From: Dulcicalothrix desertica PCC 7102
Lineage (GTDB): Bacteria; Cyanobacteriota; Cyanobacteriia; Cyanobacteriales; Nostocaceae
DNA: 64,000 nucleotides
Direction: 5' to 3'
NCBI RefSeq assembly: GCF_003991905.1
Contig: NZ_RSCL01000023.1
Coordinates: forward strand, 31,859-95,858
Below the pieces are notes generated by a model that did not search any database, was not told the origin of the DNA, and was given only the letters and a program-made list of their open reading frames with translations. Positions 56,051-64,000 of the stretch are shown here, in pieces. The position numbers and the translations under genes were made by a program. Every line of letters begins with the position of its first letter. The first letter of the stretch is position 1.

Positions 56051-56065
56051 TGATAACAATTATCA
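56051..56065. promoter_or_regulatory. Zur-type palindrome
   Basis: TGATAACAATTATCA, with perfect 6-bp arms, matches the cyanobacterial Zur pattern (TGATAATNATTATCA) at 13 of 14 defined positions. It lies 76-90 bases before the COG0523 gene. It suggests repression of the operon when zinc is sufficient. Confidence 0.75.
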
Positions 56066-56097
56066 TAATAGCGTAAAAGTCTTGCATTTAATCTTGT

Positions 56098-56273
56098 GGA
56101 GTACTATTTGTGGAATGGGCATCCCTATCTTGTGGAATGGGCATCCTTGCCCGTTCCAGACATAGGGCGCCACCCCAAACAGGGAAATTTTGGAATTTTT
56201 TTATTGGATGTTATTTGTTTTAGTGCTATGTTTATTCACCACAGAGACACAGAGACACAGAGACACAGAGGTA
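56098..56273. repeat. Dispersed and tandem repeats before the methyltransferase
   Basis: Two copies of TTGTGGAATGGGCATCC occur in succession (56109-56157), related to that at 6899. Then ACAGAGAC is repeated about four times (56241-56268). The methyltransferase begins 29 bases later. Confidence 0.8.
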
Positions 56274-56301
56274 AGAGAGGCGCCTACTCTAGAGATAACT
56301 T

Positions 56302-57795
56302 ATGATTACTAGTACGCATCAAAAAAAATTAGAATATGGAGATTTCCAGACACCTCTCGAACTTGCTGTTAAAGTGTGTGAGAAGCTAATTGAGCTTGGT
56401 GTAAATCCAGATGTTATTATTGAGCCTACGTGTGGAGTAGGTAATTTTATAGAAGCTGCGGCTAAATTATTTAAATCAGCTAACAAAATTATTGGTGTAG
56501 AAATAAATCAAACTTATTTACACGAGTTGAGTAAAAGAGATAAAATTGCGCGCGATACAAGAATTGATGTAAAACATGCAGATTTTTATCAATTTGATTG
56601 GTCATCACTGATAAGTAATATTACCAGCAATATATTAGTACTTGGTAATTTCCCTTGGGTAACTAATTCACAACAAGGACATATTGGAGGTGTAAATCTA
56701 CCTAACAAAAATAACTTTCTTCTTCATAGCGGTTTAGACGCTATTACAGGGAAAAGCAATTTTGATATATCCGAATGGATGCTAATACAGGTTGTTCAAC
56801 TGCTACAGAATCAAAATGCTTGTCTTGCGATGCTTTGTAAAACTGCGGTTGCTAGAAAACTACTAAGCTATCTTCATTCTAATAATCTTAATATTTCTGA
56901 TTACACGACTTATAAAATAGACGCTAAAAAATACTTTAACGCCAACGTTGAAGCTTGTTTATTATTCTGTAAATTTGATTCCACCTCAAAACAATATTAC
57001 TGTGATGTATTTAATAATTTACAAAGCTCCTCGCCTCAAAGAATAGGATATTACAATAATATATTAGTTCAAGATATAAATTCTTTTGCGAAAGTACATA
57101 GTTTATATAATACAAGCAAAAAATCACAATTGCAATGGCGCTCTGGTATAAAACATGACTGTTCAAATGTAATGGAGTTTAAAAAAATTAAGAATCAGCT
57201 TGTAAATGGATTTGGAGAAATAGTAGATATTGAAGATACTTATTTATTTCCTTTACTGAAAGGGTCTGATGTTGCACAAAATCGTATACATACAACTGAA
57301 CGTTTTGTTTTAGTTACTCAAAGTTTTGTTGGAGAGTCAACAGAGTCTATTCAAGATATAGCTCCTAAAACTTGGGAGTATCTTAAATCGCACGCAAACT
57401 ATCTAGATAACAGAAAAAGTAAAATATATCAAGCTAATCCTCGCTTTTCTATTTTTGGAGTCGGCGCCTATACTTTTACAAGTTGGAAAATAGCAATTTG
57501 CGGACTGTACAAAAAATTAGACTTTAAATTAGTGGGAAAGCTCTGTAACAAACCTGCTGTATTCGATGATACTGTTTATTTTCTTAGCTTTGATGATGAA
57601 GAAACTGCAAATCAAACATTTAAGCTTTTAAATTCTCCTACTTCAAAAGCTTTCTACTCATCGCTAATATTTTGGGATGACAAACGCCCTATCAAGTCTA
57701 GCATCCTTAATAGCCTTAACCTAACAGCATTAGCAAATGTAGTAAAAAATATTACAGCGCACGACCATAACATGACCCGCAACTTAGGTTCTTAG
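56302..57795 (+). CDS. DNA methyltransferase (class I, gamma-type amino-MTase)
   Basis: The 497-residue protein has SAM-binding motif I IIEPTCGVGNFIEAA (about 39-53) and motif IV as GNFPWVTNS (about 115-123); relatives usually read NPPW there. The phrase AITGKSNFDISEWMLI and CKTAVARKLL are family features I recognise from restriction-modification-like MTases. The C-terminal half lacks a clear endonuclease motif and may be the target-recognition part. No restriction gene lies next to it. The gene is AT-rich. The target cannot be read from sequence; one with an NPPY-type motif modifies an amino group (adenine N6 or cytosine N4). Confidence 0.8.
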   Translation: MITSTHQKKLEYGDFQTPLELAVKVCEKLIELGVNPDVIIEPTCGVGNFIEAAAKLFKSANKIIGVEINQTYLHELSKRDKIARDTRIDVKHADFYQFDWSSLISNITSNILVLGNFPWVTNSQQGHIGGVNLPNKNNFLLHSGLDAITGKSNFDISEWMLIQVVQLLQNQNACLAMLCKTAVARKLLSYLHSNNLNISDYTTYKIDAKKYFNANVEACLLFCKFDSTSKQYYCDVFNNLQSSSPQRIGYYNNILVQDINSFAKVHSLYNTSKKSQLQWRSGIKHDCSNVMEFKKIKNQLVNGFGEIVDIEDTYLFPLLKGSDVAQNRIHTTERFVLVTQSFVGESTESIQDIAPKTWEYLKSHANYLDNRKSKIYQANPRFSIFGVGAYTFTSWKIAICGLYKKLDFKLVGKLCNKPAVFDDTVYFLSFDDEETANQTFKLLNSPTSKAFYSSLIFWDDKRPIKSSILNSLNLTALANVVKNITAHDHNMTRNLGS

Positions 57796-58054
57796 AACTT
57801 TCCTGTATTACTTTTATCCCTCTTGCTTTGTTGCTAGGGTACAATAGGAAAAACACTTATAAGTCTGGTTATTAAAATGATAATAAACTTAACTGGATTT
57901 TAGACTAAACGGCTAAATCCAAAAGAAAAAAATAGCCTAAATTCCAGAATTTTATTATGCTTTGATAAAAGTTAATAGTTACATAAATTGCTACCCAAGT
58001 AGTTGGCAAAAGAGTAAACTTACCCAAAATTTTCTTAGATAAATTTACTAATTT
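57796..58054. other. AT-rich spacer
   Basis: No gene or convincing hairpin is seen in these 259 bases between the methyltransferase and the binding-protein remnant. Confidence 0.5.
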
Positions 58055-58234
58055 TACTTATTTATCGTTAACTACGCAAAGGCGCCTCTGTCACATTATT
58101 TACAGAGTATTCTTTGGTCTTCTTTCAAAGCTGTGCAAAATAAACAAGTATATGAGGTAAAGCCAGATGTGTGGGCAACGTTTGGTCTTTTGAGAGTAAA
58201 TAGGATACTTGATGACCTGTTTAAATATCTGTAG
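58055..58234 (+). pseudogene. C-terminal remnant of an ABC-transporter binding protein (siderophore/B12 type)
   Basis: A frame of about 60 codons ends at TAG 58232-58234. From 58082 it reads APLSHYLQSILWSSFKAVQN, KQVYEVKPDVWATFGLL and RVNRILDDLFKYL, which I recognise as the end of FecB/FhuD-like periplasmic iron-siderophore binding proteins. The upstream 200 or so residues are missing and there is no start or ribosome site. Directly after it lie repeat-like sequences (AGTCCATTTTAATGGACT, 58239-58256). Confidence 0.65.
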
Positions 58235-58324
58235 CACCAGTCCATTTTAATGGACTTTAGTTATTAGCATGGCGGTTTTAACCCCATGCGGGTGTGAGCG
58301 CAGTAACGCACATTGATAATAATT

Positions 58325-60553
58325 TCAATACAGTTGTATGGGAATTTCAATTATAAATTTACTTCCCTGATTTGGTTGGGATATGCAAGAAAGTTTGCCT
58401 CTGTGCTGTTCAATGATTTGATAGCTAATTGATAATCCTAACCCAATACCACTACCTACGGGTTTTGTTGTAAAAAATGGGTCGAAAATTTTATGTTGAT
58501 GGCATGGTTTAATTCCTCTGCCATTGTCTGTAAAGGATATTTGGATGGAGTTATCAACCACTGAAGTGGTTATTACGACGATTTTTTTGGGGTTTTGGTC
58601 ACATACTTGTAATTCGTCGATGGCATTGAGTAGTAAATTCATGAATACTTGGTTTAGCTGACCTGCAAAGCATTCTACTAAGGGAAGTATGCTATAATTT
58701 CTTATGATTTCTATTTGGGCGCCAGTACCAGACGGTTCTAAGCGATGTTGTAATAGTGAAAGTGTACTTTCTATTCCTTCGTGAATATCAACTTTTTTGA
58801 TTTCGGCTTGGTCAAAACGTGAAAAGGTTCGTAGGGAAGTTACTAAGTTGCTAATACGTTCGGCGCCTGCTTTTAATGAGTCGCAAAGTTTAGGTAAATC
58901 ATCAACAATATATTCAATATCTGTTTGTTCAATTTCTTCTTTTAAACTTTGTGTCAGGTGTGGACATTTATTTTGATAGTTTTTAAATAAATGTAATAAA
59001 GTTTGAGTATAGGTATCAACATGAGTTATGTTGCCATATATAAAGTTAATGGGATTATTAATTTCATGTGCGATTCCTGCAACAAGTTGCCCCAAACTTG
59101 ACATTTTTTCACTTTGAATAAGCTGTGTCTGAGCAAGTTTTAGGTTATTGGTGCGCTCTTGTACTTGCAGTTCTAAGTTTGTATTCAGCGCTTGTACTTG
59201 CTGGTATAAACGATATTGTACAACAGCAGTTGCAAATCTTTCACCCACTGCATTCGCATATCGAATTTCATTTGCAGTCCAAACTTGTGCTTGATTTGTT
59301 TTAATTTGGCGCCAAACTTCAAAAGATTGGCGTGGCATTAATTGCCGTGTGTCGGGGTTATGATATCCTGCCCAATTAATTTCGGTGTCTACTTCGGTGC
59401 GAAAAATTGTAAGACATCCAAGAATTTTTTCACCATACTGTAAAGGGATAATTAACAAACTACGAATTCGAGACGATCCAAAAAATGGAGCTAAAGTCCG
59501 AAATAGAGGTTCTCTATATAAATCATCTATTGCCCATAATTTGGAATTAACCAGTGAGTTTTCAATATCAACTCTACCAATGTGGTACATGTTTCGCATC
59601 CACTCTACTGACCAAGGTTTATAACCTGTTTGGTCAACTAATGTTTCTACGACTGAATGTAAGTACTTTTGCCACAACTGATTTTCTTCAACGACTCGAC
59701 TCTGTTCGGTGTCTATTGACTGTGGTTGATTCCCACAGGTATAAATTTCTACTGGTTGATTGTCGGAAGCTAGCAGATACAACCTTCCTCCCGAACCGTT
59801 AAAGGTTTTCACCACTTCTTCAAGCGCAGGTTGTAATTTTACAGTTGGAGAAGTATAAAGTACTTTTGTAAGATTATTTATATTTGCTTCTTGACGTGCT
59901 TGTTCACGAACTTGGTTGAGTAAAATTGAATGACTAATCGCGATACAAACTTGGTCAACCACTGCTTGAATAAGTTGTAGTTCTTCTTCTGTGACTTTGC
60001 GAGGTTTGGAATGGTGTGATACTAGCAGTCCCCATAGGTGAGCTGATGAATGTAATGAAGGAGGTTGATATTTACCTGTTTGCTCACTTTCTAAAACAAT
60101 TGGCACAACTACAGATGATTTTACCCCCATTGCTTTCAAATATTCAATATGACATGGGTCAATAGGACGATAGCGAATATCTTGGTTTTCGTTATATTCT
60201 TCTTGCTGATTAAGAGGACTAACACCAATTTCTTGTGTCGTTAAATCTACAATAGTGCGTTGTCTTGCTTGCACAAATAATTCGCGAGCAAACAAAGGAA
60301 TATCATCCGCAGGAAAATGCAAACCTTTTAAAGAAGGTAGTTGTTTTTCTGCAAATGATTCTGCAATTACAACTCCACTACCATCTGAGTTAAACTGATA
60401 AATTTTAACACGGTCGGTGTCTAAATACGCGCGCATTTCTCCAACCATTGCATTTAAAATCTCTTTTAATTCCAATGATTGCCGAACGCGGTTGGCAATG
60501 CGATGCAGTAATATTTCTTGCTTTATTATTAATTGTTTTTCAGAGATATTCAT
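58325..60553 (-). CDS. Phytochrome-like/cyanobacteriochrome sensor histidine kinase
   Basis: The protein has 742 residues. The first GAF domain (about 15-205) has the bilin-binding signature: ADDIPLFARELF (82-93) and DPCHIEYLKAMGV with the Cys-His pair at 134-135, so a covalent bilin is likely. A second GAF-like domain (about 235-440), which carries no such Cys, follows and then a coiled coil. The kinase part has GIAHEINNPINFIYGN (His near 500), NLLLNAIDEL, DNGRGI and GSGIGLGLSIS. There is no PHY domain. It should be a light or redox sensor; its response partner is not adjacent. The wavelength cannot be read from sequence. Confidence 0.88.
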   Translation of the reverse strand: MNISEKQLIIKQEILLHRIANRVRQSLELKEILNAMVGEMRAYLDTDRVKIYQFNSDGSGVVIAESFAEKQLPSLKGLHFPADDIPLFARELFVQARQRTIVDLTTQEIGVSPLNQQEEYNENQDIRYRPIDPCHIEYLKAMGVKSSVVVPIVLESEQTGKYQPPSLHSSAHLWGLLVSHHSKPRKVTEEELQLIQAVVDQVCIAISHSILLNQVREQARQEANINNLTKVLYTSPTVKLQPALEEVVKTFNGSGGRLYLLASDNQPVEIYTCGNQPQSIDTEQSRVVEENQLWQKYLHSVVETLVDQTGYKPWSVEWMRNMYHIGRVDIENSLVNSKLWAIDDLYREPLFRTLAPFFGSSRIRSLLIIPLQYGEKILGCLTIFRTEVDTEINWAGYHNPDTRQLMPRQSFEVWRQIKTNQAQVWTANEIRYANAVGERFATAVVQYRLYQQVQALNTNLELQVQERTNNLKLAQTQLIQSEKMSSLGQLVAGIAHEINNPINFIYGNITHVDTYTQTLLHLFKNYQNKCPHLTQSLKEEIEQTDIEYIVDDLPKLCDSLKAGAERISNLVTSLRTFSRFDQAEIKKVDIHEGIESTLSLLQHRLEPSGTGAQIEIIRNYSILPLVECFAGQLNQVFMNLLLNAIDELQVCDQNPKKIVVITTSVVDNSIQISFTDNGRGIKPCHQHKIFDPFFTTKPVGSGIGLGLSISYQIIEQHRGKLSCISQPNQGSKFIIEIPIQLY

Positions 60554-61067
60554 ATAAATTTATATTAAATGCTAATTTACACGCAAATGTAACAATGCGC
60601 TCATTCAAAACATTGATTATCTTTAATAATTTTAATTCTGATTGTAGATAAGACTCGATAATAAGGCGCCAAGCCTTTAGACCCTGATTCTAAGTACTGT
60701 TAGTGTAACATGAATTAGTAAAAGTAAAGTTTGAATTTCTAACTAACTTGATTTAATAAATTAAATGAAAGTAATTAATCGTTTTGTTTATAGCTGTTAT
60801 AGAGACATCCTTTATAAGACAAGTGCTTTAAATAAAATTTCATTAGCGTCAGCTAATTAATACGTATTTATACTTATAAACAGATACGTAGAGACGTTAG
60901 ATGTAACGTCTCTACATAATGTTTCTACATAAATTTTATTATGATTACGTTACCGAACATGATAGAAGCAGAAAAAATTATTCATTGTATTTCTTAAGAT
61001 AGATAATTTATTGACACGCATTTTGATTACATTTATTTGTGGTATCAAAAACAAAGCACGCTCATTT
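60554..61067. other. Spacer between the sensor kinase and GH31 gene
   Basis: This AT-rich stretch has no gene. It contains a GTAGAGACGTTA...TAACGTCTCTAC inverted repeat at 60888-60915. A TTG-started frame from 61011 gives the GH31 protein 19 more residues; I regard it as non-coding. Confidence 0.5.
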
Positions 61068-63428
61068 ATGCCACAATATTTCGGAAAACTGCCTACCACA
61101 GACCAACCCTGGACAAAAATCGGTCAAGTTGAAGCTTGGAAGCAATACGATAGAACTATTATTTTTGATTGCGACTCATCTAAGTTTTCCATTGCTGTAC
61201 TGGCGCCTAATTTATTACGAGTCCGTTTGGCGCCACAGGGTGAGTTTACCGAGCGTCCAAGTTGGGCAGTAACACGTGATGATTCTGAATGGGCGCCAAT
61301 ACCATTTGATGTTAATGATACAGATACATCCGTCCAAATCAAAACAGAATCTATACATATATATATAGATAAATCAACTAGTCGAATTACTTGCTTTGAT
61401 TTAGATGGGCGCCCTTTCGCTACTGATGCTACCACTAATATGGGTTGGAGACTTGGCGCCGTAGCTGGGTGGAAGTGTATTGAAACCGACGAACATTTTT
61501 ATGGGTTTGGTGAGCGTACCGGGTTACTCGATAAACGCAGCGAAGTCAAAACAAACTGGACTACAGACGCTTTAGATTATGGTTCGCTCACTGACGAAAT
61601 GTATCACGCTATTCCATTTTTTATAGCGCTGCGTCCACATGTTGCATACGGCATTTTCTTTAATACCACTTTTTGGAGCCAGTTTGATATTGGCGCCGAA
61701 CAACCAGGTGTATGGAAAATGGAAACACGTGGGGGAGAATTAGACTATTACATTATATATGGCCCCAAACCAGCCCAAATACTCGATACATATACCCAAC
61801 TTACAGGAAAAATGCCGCTACCACCAAAATGGTCAATCGGCTATCACCAATGTAGATGGAGTTACGAGTCTGAAGAAGTAGTACGTACACTCGCACAAGA
61901 ATTTAGAAATCGTCGTATTCCTTGCGATGTTATTCACCTAGATATTGACTATATGCAAGGTTTTCGGGTATTTACTTGGAGTCCAGCACGGTTCTCTAAC
62001 CCAGAAAAACTAATTAATGATTTAAAACAAAATGGCTTCAAGACTGTAACTATTATTGACCCTGGAGTAAAATACGAACCTGAAGCTGACTACCACGTTT
62101 TTGATGAAGGAATAAAAAACGATTACTTTGTGCGTCAAGCGGATGGTAGATTATTTCATGGTTATGTGTGGCCCGATAAATCTGTATTTCCTGACTTTTT
62201 GCGTGCGGATGTTCAAAAATGGTGGGGTGATTTACATAAGTCTCTTACTGATATAGGTATTGCTGGCATTTGGAACGATATGAACGAACCAGCAATTAAT
62301 GACCGACCATTCGGTGATGGTGGTGTTCATATCTGGTTTCCTCTTGATGCACCACAAGGAAAAGAAAATAATACTACCCATGCAGAAGTTCACAACCTTT
62401 ATGGTTTGAATATGGCAAAAGCTAGTGCAGAAGGTTTAATTAAACATCGCAAGAGCGAGCGTTCGTTCGTATTAACACGTTCCGGGTTTGCAGGAGTGCA
62501 GCGTTACTCTAGTGTATGGATGGGCGATAATCAGTCACAGTGGGAACATTTAGAAATGTCGCTACCAATGCTTTGTAATATGGGGCTTTCGGGAGTAGCA
62601 TTTGTTGGATGTGATATTGGTGGATTTGCGGGTAATGCTACGGCAGAATTATTTGCGCGTTGGATGCAGGTGGGAATGTTGTATCCGTTGATGCGGGCAC
62701 ATTCAGCCATGAGTACCGCGCGTCATGAACCGTGGGTATTTGGTGAAAGGGTAGAAAATATTTGTCGTGAATATATTAATTTACGTTATCAATTAATACC
62801 TTTCTTTTACACTTTATTTTGGCAAGCGGCTACAACTGGGGCGCCTCTAATACGACCTTTAGTTTACGAATATCCTAACGACCCAAAAACCTACACATTA
62901 TCAGACCAAGTGTTATTAGGTTCTGACTTAATGGCGGCGCCAATATATCGACCGGGAGTAGAGCATCGCGCTGTATACTTACCTTCGGGAACTTGGTACG
63001 ATTGGTGGACAGGAGAAAAATATGTAGATGGTGCCACACATATATTGGCACATGCACCATTAGAAAAAATGCCATTATACGCGCGTGCAGGTGCTGTTAT
63101 TCCCATGCAACAAGTCACACAATACATTGATGAACATCCATTAAACGAGTTACAACTGCTAATCTTTCCAGGAAACAGTGAATACACACTCTACGAAGAC
63201 GATGGAAATAGCTTTGAATATCAAAAAGATATTTACTCTACAACAAAAATAAGTGTATCTACTGAAGCAGAACAAGTTATTGTAAAAATAGCACCAAGAC
63301 AAGGAAAATGGAAACCAATTAGGCGCCGCATTATAGTAAAAGTACAAGGATTAGGTGAACAAAGCTTTGAAGACGAAGGCAAAGAAAATTTGCTGAGATT
63401 CACAGAAACCAGGTTTCCCCATCACTAA
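61068..63428 (+). CDS. Glycoside hydrolase family 31 (alpha-glucosidase type)
   Basis: The protein has 786 residues from the ATG at 61068 (beginning MPQYFGKLPTTDQPW). After an N-terminal beta domain comes the GH31 barrel: PPKWSIGYHQCRWSYESEEV, HLDIDYMQGFRVFTW, the nucleophile Asp in GIWNDMNEPAI and the acid/base Asp in SSVWMGDNQSQWEHL. The end carries beta domains with PLYARAGAVIPM. Activity would be exo-alpha-glucosidase on starch, maltose-type or glycogen-derived sugars. No signal peptide, so it is cytoplasmic. The last residues ETRFPHH come from the repeat that starts at 63404. Confidence 0.92.
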   Translation: MPQYFGKLPTTDQPWTKIGQVEAWKQYDRTIIFDCDSSKFSIAVLAPNLLRVRLAPQGEFTERPSWAVTRDDSEWAPIPFDVNDTDTSVQIKTESIHIYIDKSTSRITCFDLDGRPFATDATTNMGWRLGAVAGWKCIETDEHFYGFGERTGLLDKRSEVKTNWTTDALDYGSLTDEMYHAIPFFIALRPHVAYGIFFNTTFWSQFDIGAEQPGVWKMETRGGELDYYIIYGPKPAQILDTYTQLTGKMPLPPKWSIGYHQCRWSYESEEVVRTLAQEFRNRRIPCDVIHLDIDYMQGFRVFTWSPARFSNPEKLINDLKQNGFKTVTIIDPGVKYEPEADYHVFDEGIKNDYFVRQADGRLFHGYVWPDKSVFPDFLRADVQKWWGDLHKSLTDIGIAGIWNDMNEPAINDRPFGDGGVHIWFPLDAPQGKENNTTHAEVHNLYGLNMAKASAEGLIKHRKSERSFVLTRSGFAGVQRYSSVWMGDNQSQWEHLEMSLPMLCNMGLSGVAFVGCDIGGFAGNATAELFARWMQVGMLYPLMRAHSAMSTARHEPWVFGERVENICREYINLRYQLIPFFYTLFWQAATTGAPLIRPLVYEYPNDPKTYTLSDQVLLGSDLMAAPIYRPGVEHRAVYLPSGTWYDWWTGEKYVDGATHILAHAPLEKMPLYARAGAVIPMQQVTQYIDEHPLNELQLLIFPGNSEYTLYEDDGNSFEYQKDIYSTTKISVSTEAEQVIVKIAPRQGKWKPIRRRIIVKVQGLGEQSFEDEGKENLLRFTETRFPHH

Positions 63429-64000
63429 GTATAATAACCTTTAAGTACACCCAAAGGAAACCTGGTTTCTAAACGAAGCGTAAAAACTCAAAAAACCGTT
63501 ATTGTAAATTCTGCGTAAATATGAGAAACCAGGTTTCCCCATCACTAAGTATAATAACCTTCAAGTACACCCAAAGGAAACCTGGTTTCTAAACGAAGCC
63601 CAAAAACTCAAAAAACCGTTATTGTAAATTCTGGGTAAATATGAGAAACCAGGTTTCCCCATCACTAAGTAAAATAACCTTCAAGTAAACCCAAAGGAAA
63701 CCTGGTTTCTAAACGAAGCGTAAAAACTCAAAAAACCGTTATTGTAAATTCTGGGTAAATACGAGAAACTGGTTTCTAAACGAAGCGCAAAAACTCAAAA
63801 AACCGTTATTGTAAATTCTGGGTAAATACGAGAAACTGGTTTCTAAACGAAGCGCAAAAACTCAAAAAACCGTTATTGTAAATTCTGCGTAAATATGAGA
63901 AAGGTTTCTAAACGAAGCGCAAAAACTCAAAAAACCGTTATTGTAAATTTTGGGTAAATACGAGAAACTGGTTTCTAAACGAAGCGCAAAAACTCAAAAA
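63404..64000. repeat. Minisatellite with 120-bp and 65-67-bp units
   Basis: Unit starts (AGAAAC...) lie at 63404, 63524, 63644, 63764, 63831, 63898 and 63963; the first three are 120 bp, the next 67, 67 and 65 bp, and the last runs out of the window. Long units carry AGAAACCAGGTTTCC and GGAAACCTGGTTTCT facing each other around about 40 bases. Short units have lost everything between the first AGAAAC and last GGTTTCT, as if the two arms had recombined. The array begins inside the GH31 gene and continues beyond the window. Confidence 0.95.

Noticed and set aside
63404..64000. Possible CRISPR array at the window end
   Set aside because: The whole unit is repeated, including what would be spacers, so there are no unique spacers; no cas genes are present.

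Overview
The window comes from a filamentous, heterocyst-forming cyanobacterium of moderate to low GC content. Photosystem I genes (psaL, psaJ, psaF), the carbon-concentrating pair sbtA-sbtB, a Tic22 homologue, a bilin-type GAF sensor kinase, the tandem septal amidases amiC1-amiC2 and above all the heterocyst regulators hetZ-patU all point there. The palindrome GGCGCC is repeated throughout, in genes and spacers, roughly twenty times in the first 10 kb where chance predicts under one. I saw no copy of GCGATCGC, the usual cyanobacterial HIP1 palindrome.

Layout. 0-2.4 kb: an SDR fragment, a VOC protein, a ChaC-type cyclotransferase and a Ser/Thr kinase that overlaps it tail to tail. 2.5-6.9 kb: a degraded TOPRIM/RecA-type primase-helicase gene, cut in two by an IS607-family element carrying a serine recombinase and TnpB. 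7-16 kb: a hybrid sensor kinase, ribD, mreBCD, ssb and a SIMPL protein. 16.7-26 kb: a Na+/H+ antiporter, amiC1, amiC2, murI and sds (wall and prenyl synthesis). 26-31.4 kb: hetZ, patU and a transglutaminase-like membrane protein without its catalytic residues. 31.8-42.9 kb: remA, gmk, psaL/psaJ/psaF, tsaD, hydrolase, ACT-like and GNAT genes, tRNA-Pro, tic22, prmC, tsaC and a degenerate histidine kinase. 43-47.5 kb: secF, secD and pdhB. 48-49.8 kb: sbtA-sbtB, whose base composition differs from the surroundings and suggests transfer. 49.8-56.1 kb: a metal-homeostasis region with hemB, a metallothionein behind a SmtB-type operator, and an operon of two COG0523 GTPases, two phosphoesterase-like proteins and a folE broken by two frameshifts, behind a Zur-type palindrome. 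56.3-64 kb: a solitary DNA methyltransferase, a binding-protein remnant, a phytochrome-like sensor kinase and a GH31 glucosidase that runs into a minisatellite array.

Spacers are rich in small dispersed repeats: AGAAACCGGGTTTCT and variants, GTAGAGACGT inverted repeats, GCACAGGCAT hairpins and 7- or 8-bp tandem repeats. Several copies overlap stop codons and so encode the last residues of proteins. The points most worth following are the GGCGCC hyper-iteration, the IS607/TnpB insertion with its readable target site, the zinc operon with a broken folE, the probably imported sbtAB, the possible DIF-type promoter after hetZ-patU, and the terminal minisatellite with two related unit lengths. All calls come from reading the sequence; no database search was run.
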